Numbered from the stretch's first letter, positions 50,226 to 58,512 are shown. The stretch: DNA of 64,000 bases from an uncultured Eubacteriales bacterium (GCA_900540235.1 UQEY01000002.1:1-64000); one strand, 5' to 3'. Made by a program: numbers and translations. The notes: a model not told the origin generated them from the letters alone.

Positions 50226-50588
50226 ATGGATAATAAAAATAATGATGTTGAGGATATTGTGGCTGAGGCTAAAAAAGAAATTAAAAAGGACGCTGTTGCG
50301 GCAGATAAAAAGGAGCAAAAGCAGGATGTGTCTGTTATCGACCGCCTTTGCCGTTTCGCTTTTATTATGTCAACAATCGGTGTGCTTACCATCGGTATTT
50401 GCCCTGCGTTCGGCGTTATGGGCATAGTTGTCGGCGAAATATTTAAGGCTAAAAAATTTGAACTTTCGCCGCTCAACGATGACAGATGCAAAAAAGCAAA
50501 AATTTTAGGTGTCGTGTCGCTTCTCCTTTTTGTGGTTGATATTGTTATTCTTGCAATCTATCTTCCGAAACTTAAAGGTCAGGCATAA
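50226..50588 (+). CDS. small uncharacterised membrane protein
   Basis: 120 residues. A charged, coiled-coil-like N-terminus (residues 1-38, Lys/Glu/Asp-rich) precedes two hydrophobic segments (about residues 43-70 and 93-113). The Gly-rich MSTIGVLTIGICPAFGVMGIVVG segment looks like a short membrane hairpin. I see no known domain. I use ATG 50226 because the longer frame runs back into the S-component gene; a weak ribosome site (GGTGAT) precedes it. It may be cotranscribed with the ECF operon, and a clear terminator follows. Confidence 0.6.
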   Translation: MDNKNNDVEDIVAEAKKEIKKDAVAADKKEQKQDVSVIDRLCRFAFIMSTIGVLTIGICPAFGVMGIVVGEIFKAKKFELSPLNDDRCKKAKILGVVSLLLFVVDIVILAIYLPKLKGQA

Positions 50589-50603
50589 CGGTCATAATAA
50601 ATC

Positions 50604-50628
50604 AAGTCGCCGTTTGGCGGCTTTTTTT
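50604..50628 (+). terminator. rho-independent terminator of the mreB-ECF operon
   Basis: AAGTCGCC / GGCGGCTT with a GTTT loop (one T-G pair) and then T7. Confidence 0.9.
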
Positions 50629-50723
50629 ATCATATATTTTGTAATTTTATATTTTTCGACACCCAACAAATTGTGTCAATACTTTTTTGACAAATTAAAT
50701 CAAAAATATTATTGCTTTTCCCC

Positions 50724-50752
50724 TTGACATTATCGCTTGTCTTTAGTATAAT
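50724..50752 (+). promoter_or_regulatory. consensus sigma-A promoter of ylxM-ffh
   Basis: A perfect TTGACA (50724-50729), 17-base spacer and perfect TATAAT (50747-50752), 57 bases before ylxM. Confidence 0.85.
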
Positions 50753-50761
50753 ACTGCTTGC

Positions 50762-50783
50762 TGTAAAGATTAAATACTTTACA
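50762..50783 (+). promoter_or_regulatory. inverted repeat in the ylxM leader
   Basis: TGTAAAG (50762-50768) and CTTTACA (50777-50783) are a perfect 7-bp inverted repeat just downstream of the -10 box, at or after the transcript start. It may be an operator or a 5' stabilising hairpin. Confidence 0.35.
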
Positions 50784-50808
50784 TATCTTTTGAAAGGAGA
50801 GGCACTTC

Positions 50809-51174
50809 ATGGCAAAGAATCTTGAAATTCCTTTTTTGCTTGATTTCTACGGCGAAATGTTGACAAAAAAGCAATATGATTGCCTTGTTTATTATTATGA
50901 AGACGACCTTTCTCTTTCGGAAATTGCAGAAAATGAGGGCATTACCCGTCAGGGTGTTCGTGATTCAATCAAGCGTGCCGAGGCTCAGCTTTTCGATATG
51001 GAGGAAAGGCTCGGTCTTGCAAAGCGCTTTAACGAAATGAAAAAGGGCATTGACGAAATTATTCAGTGTGCCGATAAAATTAACGAATACAACCTCAATC
51101 ATACACTTTCTATGGAAGTTAATGATAATGTAGCAAGAATAAAAACACTCGCTTCTTTTCTTAAAGAAGGATAA
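50809..51174 (+). CDS. ylxM: YlxM/p13-type DNA-binding protein (UPF0122)
   Basis: 121 residues. A sigma-4-like helix-turn-helix (KQYDCLVYYYEDDLSLSEIAENEGITRQGVRDSIKRAE, residues 19-55) is followed by a coiled C-terminal half. YlxM proteins are encoded upstream of ffh in Firmicutes and support the signal recognition particle, reported to stimulate its GTPase. AAAGGAGAGG precedes the ATG. ffh follows after 21 bases. Confidence 0.9.
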   Translation: MAKNLEIPFLLDFYGEMLTKKQYDCLVYYYEDDLSLSEIAENEGITRQGVRDSIKRAEAQLFDMEERLGLAKRFNEMKKGIDEIIQCADKINEYNLNHTLSMEVNDNVARIKTLASFLKEG

Positions 51175-51195
51175 TATTTATTAGGAGTTGATTTC

Positions 51196-52596
51196 TTGGC
51201 ATTTGAAGGCTTGAGTGAACGACTTGAAAATTCGTTCAAAAAATTGCGTGCCAAGGGCAAATTAACCGAATCAGATGTTAAAGAGGCAATGCGTGAAGTT
51301 CGCCTTGCACTTCTCGAAGCAGATGTTAACTATAAGGTATCCAAGGAGTTTACCGCTAAGGTGACCGAAAGGGCTATCGGTGCAGATGTAATGGAATCGC
51401 TTACACCGGGTCAAATGGTTATCAAAATCGTTAACGAAGAGCTTACAGAACTTATGGGTGGCAACGAAGCAAGGCTTGCAATCGCCAACCATCCGCCTAC
51501 AATCGTTATGATGTGCGGTCTTCAGGGTAGCGGTAAAACAACTCATTCGGCAAAGCTTGCTCTTAAACTTAAAAAAGAAGGTCACAGACCTTTGCTTGTA
51601 GCCTGCGATGTGTATCGTCCGGCTGCTATTAAACAGCTTCAGGTTGTCGGCGAGCAGGTCGGTGTTCCCGTATTTGAAATGGGAACGGAGAACCCTGTTA
51701 AAATTGCTGAGGAAGCAGTAAAATTTGCCAAAGACCACGGCAACGACTATGTATTTCTTGATACTGCAGGCAGACTTCATGTTGACGAGCAGTTGATGGA
51801 GGAACTCCAAAACATTCGTTCAACCGTTCATCCTCACGAAATTTTACTTGTTATTGATGCAATGACAGGTCAGGATGCGGTTAATGTTGCAAAGAGTTTT
51901 AATGAAACACTCGGTATTGACGGCGTTATTCTTACAAAACTTGACGGTGACACCCGTGGCGGTGCCGCTCTCTCGGTAAGAGCCGTTACCGGTAAGCCTA
52001 TTAAGTTCATCGGTACAGGTGAAAAGCTTGACAATCTTGAAACTTTCCACCCATCCCGTATGGCTTCCCGTATTCTCGGTATGGGCGATGTTCTTTCGTT
52101 CATTGAAAGAGCCGAGCAAAGCCTTGACGAAAAGAAAGCCGCCGAGCTTGAAAAAAAGCTTGCGAAAAATAAATTTGACCTTAACGACCTGCTTGACCAG
52201 TTTGAACAAATCGAGCGTATGGGCAGTTTAAAGGATACAATAAAAATGATTCCGGGTATCGGTAGCAAAATTAAGGATGAAGATATTGACGAAAAAGCGT
52301 TTGACCGTTTTCGTGCAATAATTTATTCTATGACAAAGCAGGAAAGGGAGCGTCCTGAAATCATCAACCCGTCAAGAAAACGCAGAATCGCAAATGGCTG
52401 CGGTATGCAGGTTGAAGATGTAAACAAGCTTCTGGCTCAGTTTAAGCAAATGCAAAAAATGGTTAAACAAATTGGCGGTAACAAGGGTCCGAAAATGAGC
52501 AAAAAAATGCGTCGTATGATGCAGGCAAACCCTGAAATGGCTGAAAAAATGATGGGCAAAATGGGCGGCGGCTCAAATAACCCTTTCGGTCTTTAA
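51196..52596 (+). CDS. ffh: signal recognition particle protein Ffh (SRP54)
   Basis: 466 residues. N domain (1-95), GTPase G domain with GLQGSGKTTHSAKLA (about residue 110), DTAGRLHVDEQL (about 190) and TKLDGDTRGGAAL (about 245), then the Met-rich M domain (about 300-450) that binds 4.5S RNA and signal sequences. It ends in MMGKMGGGSNNPFGL. The start is TTG with AGGAGTTG 5-12 bases upstream. It delivers nascent membrane proteins to FtsY and SecYEG. Confidence 0.96.
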   Translation: MAFEGLSERLENSFKKLRAKGKLTESDVKEAMREVRLALLEADVNYKVSKEFTAKVTERAIGADVMESLTPGQMVIKIVNEELTELMGGNEARLAIANHPPTIVMMCGLQGSGKTTHSAKLALKLKKEGHRPLLVACDVYRPAAIKQLQVVGEQVGVPVFEMGTENPVKIAEEAVKFAKDHGNDYVFLDTAGRLHVDEQLMEELQNIRSTVHPHEILLVIDAMTGQDAVNVAKSFNETLGIDGVILTKLDGDTRGGAALSVRAVTGKPIKFIGTGEKLDNLETFHPSRMASRILGMGDVLSFIERAEQSLDEKKAAELEKKLAKNKFDLNDLLDQFEQIERMGSLKDTIKMIPGIGSKIKDEDIDEKAFDRFRAIIYSMTKQERERPEIINPSRKRRIANGCGMQVEDVNKLLAQFKQMQKMVKQIGGNKGPKMSKKMRRMMQANPEMAEKMMGKMGGGSNNPFGL

Positions 52597-52666
52597 TTTA
52601 AGTTAATCTACCAAACTTTGTTTGGAAAAAATAAAAAATTATATTTACTTTTGGAGGTAATTTAAA

Positions 52667-52909
52667 ATGGCAGTAAAAATCAGACTTCGTCGTATGGGCG
52701 CAAAGAAAGCTCCTTTCTATCGTGTAGTAGTAGCAGATTCAAGATATCCTCGTGACGGTCGTTTCATCGAAGAAATCGGCACATATAACACAATGGTAGA
52801 CCCTGCTGAAATCAAGATTGACGCAGAAAAGGCTAAGAAGTGGATTGCTAACGGTGCACAGCCTACAGATACTGTAAAGAGCATCCTTAAAAAAGAAGGC
52901 ATCCTTTAA
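52667..52909 (+). CDS. rpsP: 30S ribosomal protein S16
   Basis: 80 residues. MAVKIRLRRMGAKKAPFYRV and ADSRYPRDGRFIEEIGTYN are the S16 signatures. It stabilises 16S rRNA. TTGGAGGTAA precedes the ATG. A 70-base AT-rich gap with a short CCAAACTTTGTTTGG stem separates it from ffh. KhpA follows in the usual order. Confidence 0.97.
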   Translation: MAVKIRLRRMGAKKAPFYRVVVADSRYPRDGRFIEEIGTYNTMVDPAEIKIDAEKAKKWIANGAQPTDTVKSILKKEGIL

Positions 52910-52952
52910 TCTTTGACATTTTAAGCAAAGATTTATTCAGGAGGTGTTTTCT

Positions 52953-53186
52953 TTGAAAGATTTGTTAATTTCTATCACTAAGGGTTTGGTTGAAAATCCT
53001 AATGCAATTTCTGTTGATGTTAGCGAACCTGACGAAGAGGGTGTAATTGTATACCATCTCCATGTGGCTGAAGAAGATATGGGCAGAGTAATCGGAAAGC
53101 AGGGCAGAATTGCTAAGGCTATCCGTGTTGTTATGCGTGCTGCAGCAACAAGAAATGATGCAAAAATTTCTGTAGAAATAGATTAA
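52953..53186 (+). CDS. khpA: KhpA-type KH-domain RNA-binding protein
   Basis: 77 residues, a single KH domain with the GRVIGKQGRIAKAIR loop (about residue 44). KhpA/YlqC binds RNA, with KhpB in several Gram-positives, and affects cell elongation and division. The start is TTG at 52953, with CAGGAGGTG 8 bases upstream; the GTG at 52944 sits inside that site. In most Firmicutes rimM, trmD and rplS follow, but here a strong terminator ends the unit. Confidence 0.93.
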   Translation: MKDLLISITKGLVENPNAISVDVSEPDEEGVIVYHLHVAEEDMGRVIGKQGRIAKAIRVVMRAAATRNDAKISVEID

Positions 53187-53199
53187 TCATTGCTAAATT

Positions 53200-53235
53200 A
53201 AAACCGTGATACTCACTTGAGTGTCACGGTTTTTC
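53200..53235 (+). terminator. rho-independent terminator of the ffh-rpsP-khpA unit
   Basis: A long stem, AAACCGTGA then ACTC against GAGT and TCACGGTTT with a 4-base loop and a T-G pair, followed by T5. Confidence 0.92.
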
Positions 53236-53252
53236 TATATCTGAAAATTATT

Positions 53253-53280
53253 AAAGGCCACGCCAAGCGGCGTGACCTTT
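53253..53280 (-). terminator. terminator of the DUF4364 gene
   Basis: AAAGGCCACGCC / GGCGTGACCTTT with an AAGC loop and one mismatch. It ends 9 bases from the DUF4364 stop codon and also isolates the converging khpA unit. Confidence 0.7.
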
Positions 53281-53288
53281 AAACCTTT

Positions 53289-53867
53289 TTATTTATCTTC
53301 ACTTTCAAAAATTGAATTAATCAAATTTTCATACACTTCGCCCGGATGAAGCTGAAATTTTTCTTTTACAACTTCAGCCTGCGCTTCGCTCGGAAAATAA
53401 AGAGTTAGCACCATAAAGTCGCAGTCTTTGTCGCTTACATGAAGTGTTACTTTGTATTTATCTCCGTCTTTTTCTATGCTTGCTTTGTTTTCTTTTTTAA
53501 AAATATCGTGTTTTGCTGTTTTTGCCGCAAGTTCAACCGCTTTTTCCCTTATTGTAAGAGGCAAATCATTTTCAAGCATTTCAACATTAAATGCACATTT
53601 GTCCGTGATGGTTAAATATCCGTCTTTGTCAACTATCAAATTATCGGTTTTAATCATTTTTGATATTGCGTTTGATATTTCAAAATAATTTGCTATCTTG
53701 CCCTCAACAAGAGCGTCAACAACATATTTTGCAGTAAGTCTTTCTTTGCTTTTTGCTATAATATAACATGCAAGAAGAGAAATTGAAGAACTTGAACGAA
53801 GACCGCCTTCTTCAATTCCGCCGGTAAATGCGTCAAATTGCATTGCCGGGTTGTATTCTTTTTCCAT
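53289..53867 (-). CDS. DUF4364-family protein
   Basis: 192 residues, cytosolic. The N-terminal part (about 20-90, ISLLACYIIAKSKERLTAKYVVDALVEGKIANYFEISNAISKM) is a winged-helix-like region; the C-terminal part is a mixed alpha/beta unit (KVTLHVSDKDCDFMVLTLYFP). This matches the DUF4364 family of Firmicutes, probable DNA- or RNA-binding regulators without known function. I start at ATG 53867, about 11 bases after AAGGA; the GTG three codons earlier is too close to it. It is monocistronic. Confidence 0.75.
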   Translation of the reverse strand: MEKEYNPAMQFDAFTGGIEEGGLRSSSSISLLACYIIAKSKERLTAKYVVDALVEGKIANYFEISNAISKMIKTDNLIVDKDGYLTITDKCAFNVEMLENDLPLTIREKAVELAAKTAKHDIFKKENKASIEKDGDKYKVTLHVSDKDCDFMVLTLYFPSEAQAEVVKEKFQLHPGEVYENLINSIFESEDK

Positions 53868-53922
53868 GTGTTTCACCGTCCTTTAAATTTGCGATTTATA
53901 TATTAACATATTTTGATTAAAC

Positions 53923-53951
53923 TTGCAATGAAATAATAAATGTGTTATAAA
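53923..53951 (+). promoter_or_regulatory. sigma-A promoter of the DUF1858-trmK-rqcH-ispDF operon
   Basis: TTGCAA (53923-53928), a 17-base spacer and TATAAA (53946-53951), 70 bases before the DUF1858 start. Confidence 0.5.
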
Positions 53952-54021
53952 TATCATTAGCAGATAATTATTTGGATAAAATAATATTATCTCAACAGAT
54001 GTAAAAAGGAGTACGAAACTT

Positions 54022-54216
54022 ATGGAAATTACAAAAGATACTATTATCGGTGATGTTCTCGACGCTTATCCTGATACTGCACCTCTCTTTTTAGAGATAG
54101 GTATGCATTGCCTTGGTTGCCCTGCATCAAGAGGCGAATCAATCGCAGACGCTTGCGCAGTTCACGGTACAGATGCAGATGAGCTTGTTGAAAAGCTTAA
54201 TGCACAGGTAGGCTAA
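54022..54216 (+). CDS. DUF1858 domain protein
   Basis: 64 residues: ITKDTIIGDVLDAYPDTAPLFLEIGMHCLGCPASRGESIADACAVHG is the DUF1858 fold (hybrid-cluster-associated disulfide type), with CLGC at residues 30-33. The CxxC pair may act in redox or bind metal. Proteins of this family are small and often stand beside redox enzymes; here it precedes trmK and shares one base with its start (TAATG). AAAGGAG precedes the ATG. The function is unknown. Confidence 0.8.
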   Translation: MEITKDTIIGDVLDAYPDTAPLFLEIGMHCLGCPASRGESIADACAVHGTDADELVEKLNAQVG

Positions 54217-54848
54217 TGGTTAAACTTACCAAAAGACTGAATGCAGTGGCGAGCCTTGTCAGTTTAGGCTCGTCTGTTGCTGATGTCGGATGTGACCATG
54301 GATATGTGCCGGTATATCTTGTGAAAAACAATATCGCCGCTTCTTGCGTTGCAATGGATATTAATGAAAAACCGCTTGCTTCTTGCGAAAGACTTGTTAA
54401 AGAAGAAATGCTTGAAGAAAGAATTAAAACAAGAATTTCCAACGGCCTTGAAAAGCTTGAAAAAGGCGAGTGCAATACGGTTATAATTGCAGGTATGGGC
54501 GGTGAACTTATAGTTGATATAATTTCCCGTTGCTCATTTTCAAATGAGCTTCATTTTATTTTGCAGCCTATGACCCATCCTGAATATGTTCGTAAATATC
54601 TTTATGATAATGGGTATGAAATTTATAACGATATTATTGTAAATGAAGGTAAGCATTTGTATTCTGTTTTTGACACGAAATATACAGGCAAAATTACTCC
54701 TAAAACTCAAAAAGATTATTTTCTCGGTAATATTAAAGATTTTTCACAAAAGGAATATTTTTTACATCTTTTAAACTATCTTAATAATAAAGCTAAATCG
54801 GGTGTCGATTTAACCGAGGTTATTTCGGCAGTGGAGGAAATCTTATGA
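54216..54848 (+). CDS. trmK: tRNA (adenine(22)-N1)-methyltransferase TrmK
   Basis: 210 residues. The SAM-binding motif VADVGCDHGYVPVYL (about residues 21-35), the acidic motif VAMDINEKPLASCERL and IIAGMGGELIVDII (about 89) are the TrmK signatures; QPMTHPEYVRKYL is typical. It methylates A22 of tRNA, an essential activity in some Firmicutes. Its ATG shares a base with the DUF1858 stop; the Nif3-like gene overlaps its end by 4 bases, the Bacillus trmK-yqfO order. Confidence 0.92.
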   Translation: MVKLTKRLNAVASLVSLGSSVADVGCDHGYVPVYLVKNNIAASCVAMDINEKPLASCERLVKEEMLEERIKTRISNGLEKLEKGECNTVIIAGMGGELIVDIISRCSFSNELHFILQPMTHPEYVRKYLYDNGYEIYNDIIVNEGKHLYSVFDTKYTGKITPKTQKDYFLGNIKDFSQKEYFLHLLNYLNNKAKSGVDLTEVISAVEEIL

Positions 54849-55591
54849 CTTTGGTCAAAGATATATATAATTACATAAATAAAATTGCGCCGTATGACGA
54901 GATGGAAGATTGGGATAATTCCGGTTTCATTTTGGGCGATATAAAAAAGGAAGTTAAAACAGTTGTAATGTCACTTGATGCAACAAAAGCGGCAGTCGCT
55001 TTTTCTAAGAGCGTTGATGCCGATTTGCTTCTTACTCATCATCCGATTATTTTCGGCGGCGTCAAGAAAATCAAGAGCGACAGTGCAATTTATCAGCTTA
55101 TAAATAATGATATTGCCTGTATGTGCGCTCACACTTCTTTTGATAAAGCAAACGGCGGTATTAACGATAATCTTGCGCTTTTGCTTGAACTTAAAAATAC
55201 AAGAAAGCTTGAAAACGGTTATGTCGTAGTCGGCGAACTTGAAAATGAAATGAGCATTGACGATTTTGCCACTTTTGTTTCAAATTCGCTTGATGTTCAC
55301 GCACTTCGCTATACCGATACCGACAAAATGATAAAAACCGTTGCGGTAGGCGGCGGTGCTTGCGGCGAATTTATTGATGACGCTATGCAAAATGCAGATT
55401 GCTTTGTTACGAGCGATTTGAAATATCACCAAATGCTCGATGCAAGCGAGGAAAATTTTGCGCTTATTAACGCCGGTCATTTTGAAACCGAAAATAAGGC
55501 TTTTCTTATGCTGAAAAATAAACTTGAAAAGGAATTTGAACAGGTGGAATTTATTGTTGCTCCCGTTCAAAATCCCGTATTGGAATTATAA
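54845..55591 (+). CDS. Nif3-like dinuclear metal center protein
   Basis: 248 residues. The metal-binding motifs LLLTHHPIIFGG (about residue 64), CAHTSFDKANGGIND (about 100) and INAGHFETENKAF (about 210) fit the Nif3/DUF34 family (Bacillus YqfO lacks or has an insert; this copy is the short form without the CutA-like insert). The family has a di-metal site; its reaction is not established. It overlaps trmK by 4 bases and is followed by rqcH. Confidence 0.87.
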   Translation: MTLVKDIYNYINKIAPYDEMEDWDNSGFILGDIKKEVKTVVMSLDATKAAVAFSKSVDADLLLTHHPIIFGGVKKIKSDSAIYQLINNDIACMCAHTSFDKANGGINDNLALLLELKNTRKLENGYVVVGELENEMSIDDFATFVSNSLDVHALRYTDTDKMIKTVAVGGGACGEFIDDAMQNADCFVTSDLKYHQMLDASEENFALINAGHFETENKAFLMLKNKLEKEFEQVEFIVAPVQNPVLEL

Positions 55592-55593
55592 TT

Positions 55594-57270
55594 ATGGCAC
55601 TTGACGGAATATTTTTATACCATTTAAAAAATGAAATAGCCGATTTTGCGCTTGACAGCCGTGTTGATAAAATTCATCAACCGTCTAAGGATGAAATAAT
55701 AATAGGACTTCGTTCAAGAAGCGGAAGCCGCAAACTTCTTTTGTCCTGCAATGCCGATTCTTCACGAATTCATTTTACCGATTTTCCGCCTGAAAATCCT
55801 GCAAAACCGCCTATGTTTTGCCTCCTTCTTCGTAAAAGGCTTACGGGTGCGTGGGTGACGGCAATTACTCAGGATAATCTTGAAAGAATTTTAAGAATCG
55901 ATTTTTCGGGAACCGATGAACTTGGCGACAAAACCAAATATTCTTTGATAATCGAGATAATGGGCAAGTATTCAAACATTATCTTTGTTGATGAAAATAA
56001 TAAGATTATTGATTCAATGAAGCGTGTTGATGAAAATAAATCTCATATCAGGGAAGTTTTGCCGGGTGTTACCTATATCGCTCCTCCTCCTCAGGATAAG
56101 CTGAATATTTTTACCGACGATATAGAAAAAATCAGGCAAAAAATAGCTTGTGGCAAAAAAGGTATGTATAAGGCGGTTATGGAAACGGTTAAAGGCGTTT
56201 CACCAATCGTTTGCCGTGAGTTTGAATACGGTCTTACCCTTGATGAATTTAAGGCGGAAGCTTTAAACCCGACTCCTACTCTTGTTTTTATTGATACGCC
56301 TAAAGATTTTTCTTTTATCAATATTAATCAGTATGACAACTTGGCTCAAATAAGAAAGTACAGTTCTTTTTCCGAACTTCTCGATTATTTCTACTTTGAG
56401 CGTGTTCGCTTAATGCGAATTAAGGCAAGAAGTGCCGACCTTTTCAAAACCGTTACAACTTTGCAGGAGCGTGCACTAAGAAAAGCTGTTAACAGAACGA
56501 GGGAACTTGAGGAATGTAAGGATAAGGAAACATTTAAGCTTTTCGGTGATTTAATTAATGCAAATCAGTATAGGCTTGAAAAAGGCTCGCCTTATTACGA
56601 TTTGGAAAATTATTACGATAATAATAAATTAGTTCGTATCCCTGCCGATGTTATGCTCACTGCGTCGCAAAATGCTCAAAAGTATTATAAAGAGTACCGC
56701 AAAAAGCAGGTGGCAGAGAGTAAACTGAATGCTTTTATTGAAGAAGCGAATGCGGAAGCGCAGTATTTTGACAGTGTAATTGATTCACTTTCAAGAGCGG
56801 AAACCGACAGTGAAATTACTGCCATAAAATCTGAACTTGCCGCTCAGGGTTATATAAAAAAAGCAACGGACAAAAAGCGTGAACCAAAAGCACTTAAACC
56901 TATGCATTTTAAAACCCGTGACGGTTTTGATGTTTATGTCGGTCGCAACAATATTATGAATGATAAGTTGACAATGAAAACCGCTAAAAATTATGACACT
57001 TGGTTTCATGTTCAGGAAAGTGCAGGCAGCCATGTTATTTGCGAAACATCGGGCAAGCAGATAACGGACGAAGCAATACACGACTGCGCTGTTTTGGCTT
57101 CGTATTTCAGCAAAGCTCGTGAATCGTCAAATGTTGCGGTTGATTATACTTTAGTTAAAAATATACGCAAGCCAAACGGTGCAAAACCGGGTTTTGTTGT
57201 TTATGACCCATATAAAACAGAATTTGCAACACCTACTATTGAAGAAGTGGAGGCGCTAAAAAATGAGTAA
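55594..57270 (+). CDS. rqcH: RqcH (NFACT-type ribosome quality control factor)
   Basis: 558 residues. NFACT-N at about residues 1-200 (begins MALDGIFLYHLKNEIADFAL), a helix-hairpin-helix region, a coiled coil (about 270-420, with AVNRTRELEECKDKETFK), and C-terminal NFACT-R with DGFDVYVGRNNIMNDKLTMK and TWFHVQESAGSHVI. RqcH adds alanine tails to nascent chains on split 50S subunits, marking them for degradation. It was earlier called a fibronectin-binding protein. MutS2 in this window acts in the same process. It overlaps ispD by 8 bases. Confidence 0.93.
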   Translation: MALDGIFLYHLKNEIADFALDSRVDKIHQPSKDEIIIGLRSRSGSRKLLLSCNADSSRIHFTDFPPENPAKPPMFCLLLRKRLTGAWVTAITQDNLERILRIDFSGTDELGDKTKYSLIIEIMGKYSNIIFVDENNKIIDSMKRVDENKSHIREVLPGVTYIAPPPQDKLNIFTDDIEKIRQKIACGKKGMYKAVMETVKGVSPIVCREFEYGLTLDEFKAEALNPTPTLVFIDTPKDFSFININQYDNLAQIRKYSSFSELLDYFYFERVRLMRIKARSADLFKTVTTLQERALRKAVNRTRELEECKDKETFKLFGDLINANQYRLEKGSPYYDLENYYDNNKLVRIPADVMLTASQNAQKYYKEYRKKQVAESKLNAFIEEANAEAQYFDSVIDSLSRAETDSEITAIKSELAAQGYIKKATDKKREPKALKPMHFKTRDGFDVYVGRNNIMNDKLTMKTAKNYDTWFHVQESAGSHVICETSGKQITDEAIHDCAVLASYFSKARESSNVAVDYTLVKNIRKPNGAKPGFVVYDPYKTEFATPTIEEVEALKNE

Positions 57271-57940
57271 TACCGCAATAATTTTGGCAGCAGGCAACGG
57301 TACCCGTATGAAAGCCGATAAAAGTAAACTCTTGCTTGAAATTAACGGCAAAACAGTTATTGAAAGAACTGTTAATACCTTTTCAAATATAGCCGATATT
57401 GACGATATTATTGTAGTTGTAAGAGAAACCGATATTCCTCTTTATGAAAATGTGCTTTCAAAATATAATATATCTTATTGCATCGGTGGCTCAACAAGGC
57501 AAGAGAGCGTTTCAAATGCAGTAGAAACCGTTGACAATGCCGATATGCTCATTATTCACGACGGCGCAAGACCGCTTGTGACAGAGAATGAAATTTCAAA
57601 TACTCTCAGAGTTGCTCAGGAAAAGGGTGCTGCCGCTGTCGGCGTTAGGGTTAAAGATACCATAAAAGTCGTTGATAAAAACAATAAAATCATTGACACT
57701 CCCGAGCGTTCAAGCTTAATTGCTATTCAAACGCCGCAAATTTTCAAGTTTGACAAATATATTGAAGCAATGAAGCTTGCGAAAGAGCAGGGCAAAGATT
57801 TTACGGATGACTGCAAGCTGCTTGAAAATGCAGGCGAAGATGTGTTCGTTGTTGACGGCGAATATACAAATATAAAAATTACTACTCCGGAGGATATTCC
57901 GGTGGCTGAATCAATACTTAATGCGAGAGGTGAAGAATGA
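57263..57940 (+). CDS. ispD: 2-C-methyl-D-erythritol 4-phosphate cytidylyltransferase
   Basis: 225 residues. The nucleotide-binding AIILAAGNGTRMKADKSKL (about residues 5-23) differs slightly from the usual RM...PKQ but keeps the Arg and Lys. IIHDGARPL (about 95) and KDTIKVVD and DFTDDCKLLENAG (about 178) match the family. It makes CDP-methylerythritol in the MEP isoprenoid pathway. ispF follows, overlapping by 4 bases. Confidence 0.93.
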   Translation: MSNTAIILAAGNGTRMKADKSKLLLEINGKTVIERTVNTFSNIADIDDIIVVVRETDIPLYENVLSKYNISYCIGGSTRQESVSNAVETVDNADMLIIHDGARPLVTENEISNTLRVAQEKGAAAVGVRVKDTIKVVDKNNKIIDTPERSSLIAIQTPQIFKFDKYIEAMKLAKEQGKDFTDDCKLLENAGEDVFVVDGEYTNIKITTPEDIPVAESILNARGEE

Positions 57941-58413
57941 TGCGTATAGGTCACGGTTATGATGTTCATAAACTTGTTGAAGGTCGTAAATGTATAATCG
58001 GCGGTGTAGATATTCCGAGTGAACTCGGTCTTTTGGGCCACAGCGATGCCGATGTTCTTCTTCACGCTATATCCGACGCTGTTTTGGGCGCAGCCGCAAT
58101 GGGCGATATCGGTCATCTTTTTCCCGATACCGACGACAGGTGGAAAGGCGCAGACAGTTTGAAACTGCTTGAAGAAGTGGTAAAACAGGTGAGCGAGAGG
58201 GGATACAAAATTATTAATATCGATTCAACTATTCTTGCTCAAGTTCCAAAGATGGCACCGTATATTCTTGATATGCGCAAAAATATAGCTAAGGCTTGCA
58301 ATGTTGATGTTGACCTTGTTTCCGTTAAAGCAACAACGGAAGAAGGCTTAGGTTTTACCGGTGCAAAGCAGGGTATTGCCGCTCACGCAGTATGCCTGAT
58401 TGAAAATAAATAA
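57937..58413 (+). CDS. ispF: 2-C-methyl-D-erythritol 2,4-cyclodiphosphate synthase
   Basis: 158 residues. RIGHGYDVH holds the zinc ligands (Asp9, His11), LLGHSDADVLLHAISDAVLGAAAMGDIGHLFPDTD is the substrate pocket and carries the third ligand His. VSVKATTEEGLGFTG is near the C-terminus. It cyclises CDP-ME-2P to MEcPP. The start could be either of two adjacent ATG codons. A hairpin terminator follows. Confidence 0.95.
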   Translation: MMRIGHGYDVHKLVEGRKCIIGGVDIPSELGLLGHSDADVLLHAISDAVLGAAAMGDIGHLFPDTDDRWKGADSLKLLEEVVKQVSERGYKIINIDSTILAQVPKMAPYILDMRKNIAKACNVDVDLVSVKATTEEGLGFTGAKQGIAAHAVCLIENK

Positions 58414-58429
58414 GAAATTATAAATCATA

Positions 58430-58456
58430 GAGGCGGACAATGTTCGCCTCATTTTT
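58430..58456 (+). terminator. terminator after ispF
   Basis: GAGGCGGAC / GTTCGCCTC (9-bp stem with a G-T pair, AAT loop) followed by ATTTTT. Its core GGCGGACAATGTT is shared with the palindrome at 45661-45680. Confidence 0.75.
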
Positions 58457-58495
58457 ATGCCCTAAAACACTTGGCTTTATGCAAAATTTCGTAAA

Positions 58496-58512
58496 GGTCA
58501 AAAAAAGTCAAA
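58496..58512 (+). promoter_or_regulatory. CtsR operator, copy 1
   Basis: GGTCAAA-AAA-AGTCAAA, one base from the CtsR heptad consensus (G/A)GTCAAA-N3-(G/A)GTCAAA. It lies upstream of the -35 box. Confidence 0.8.
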
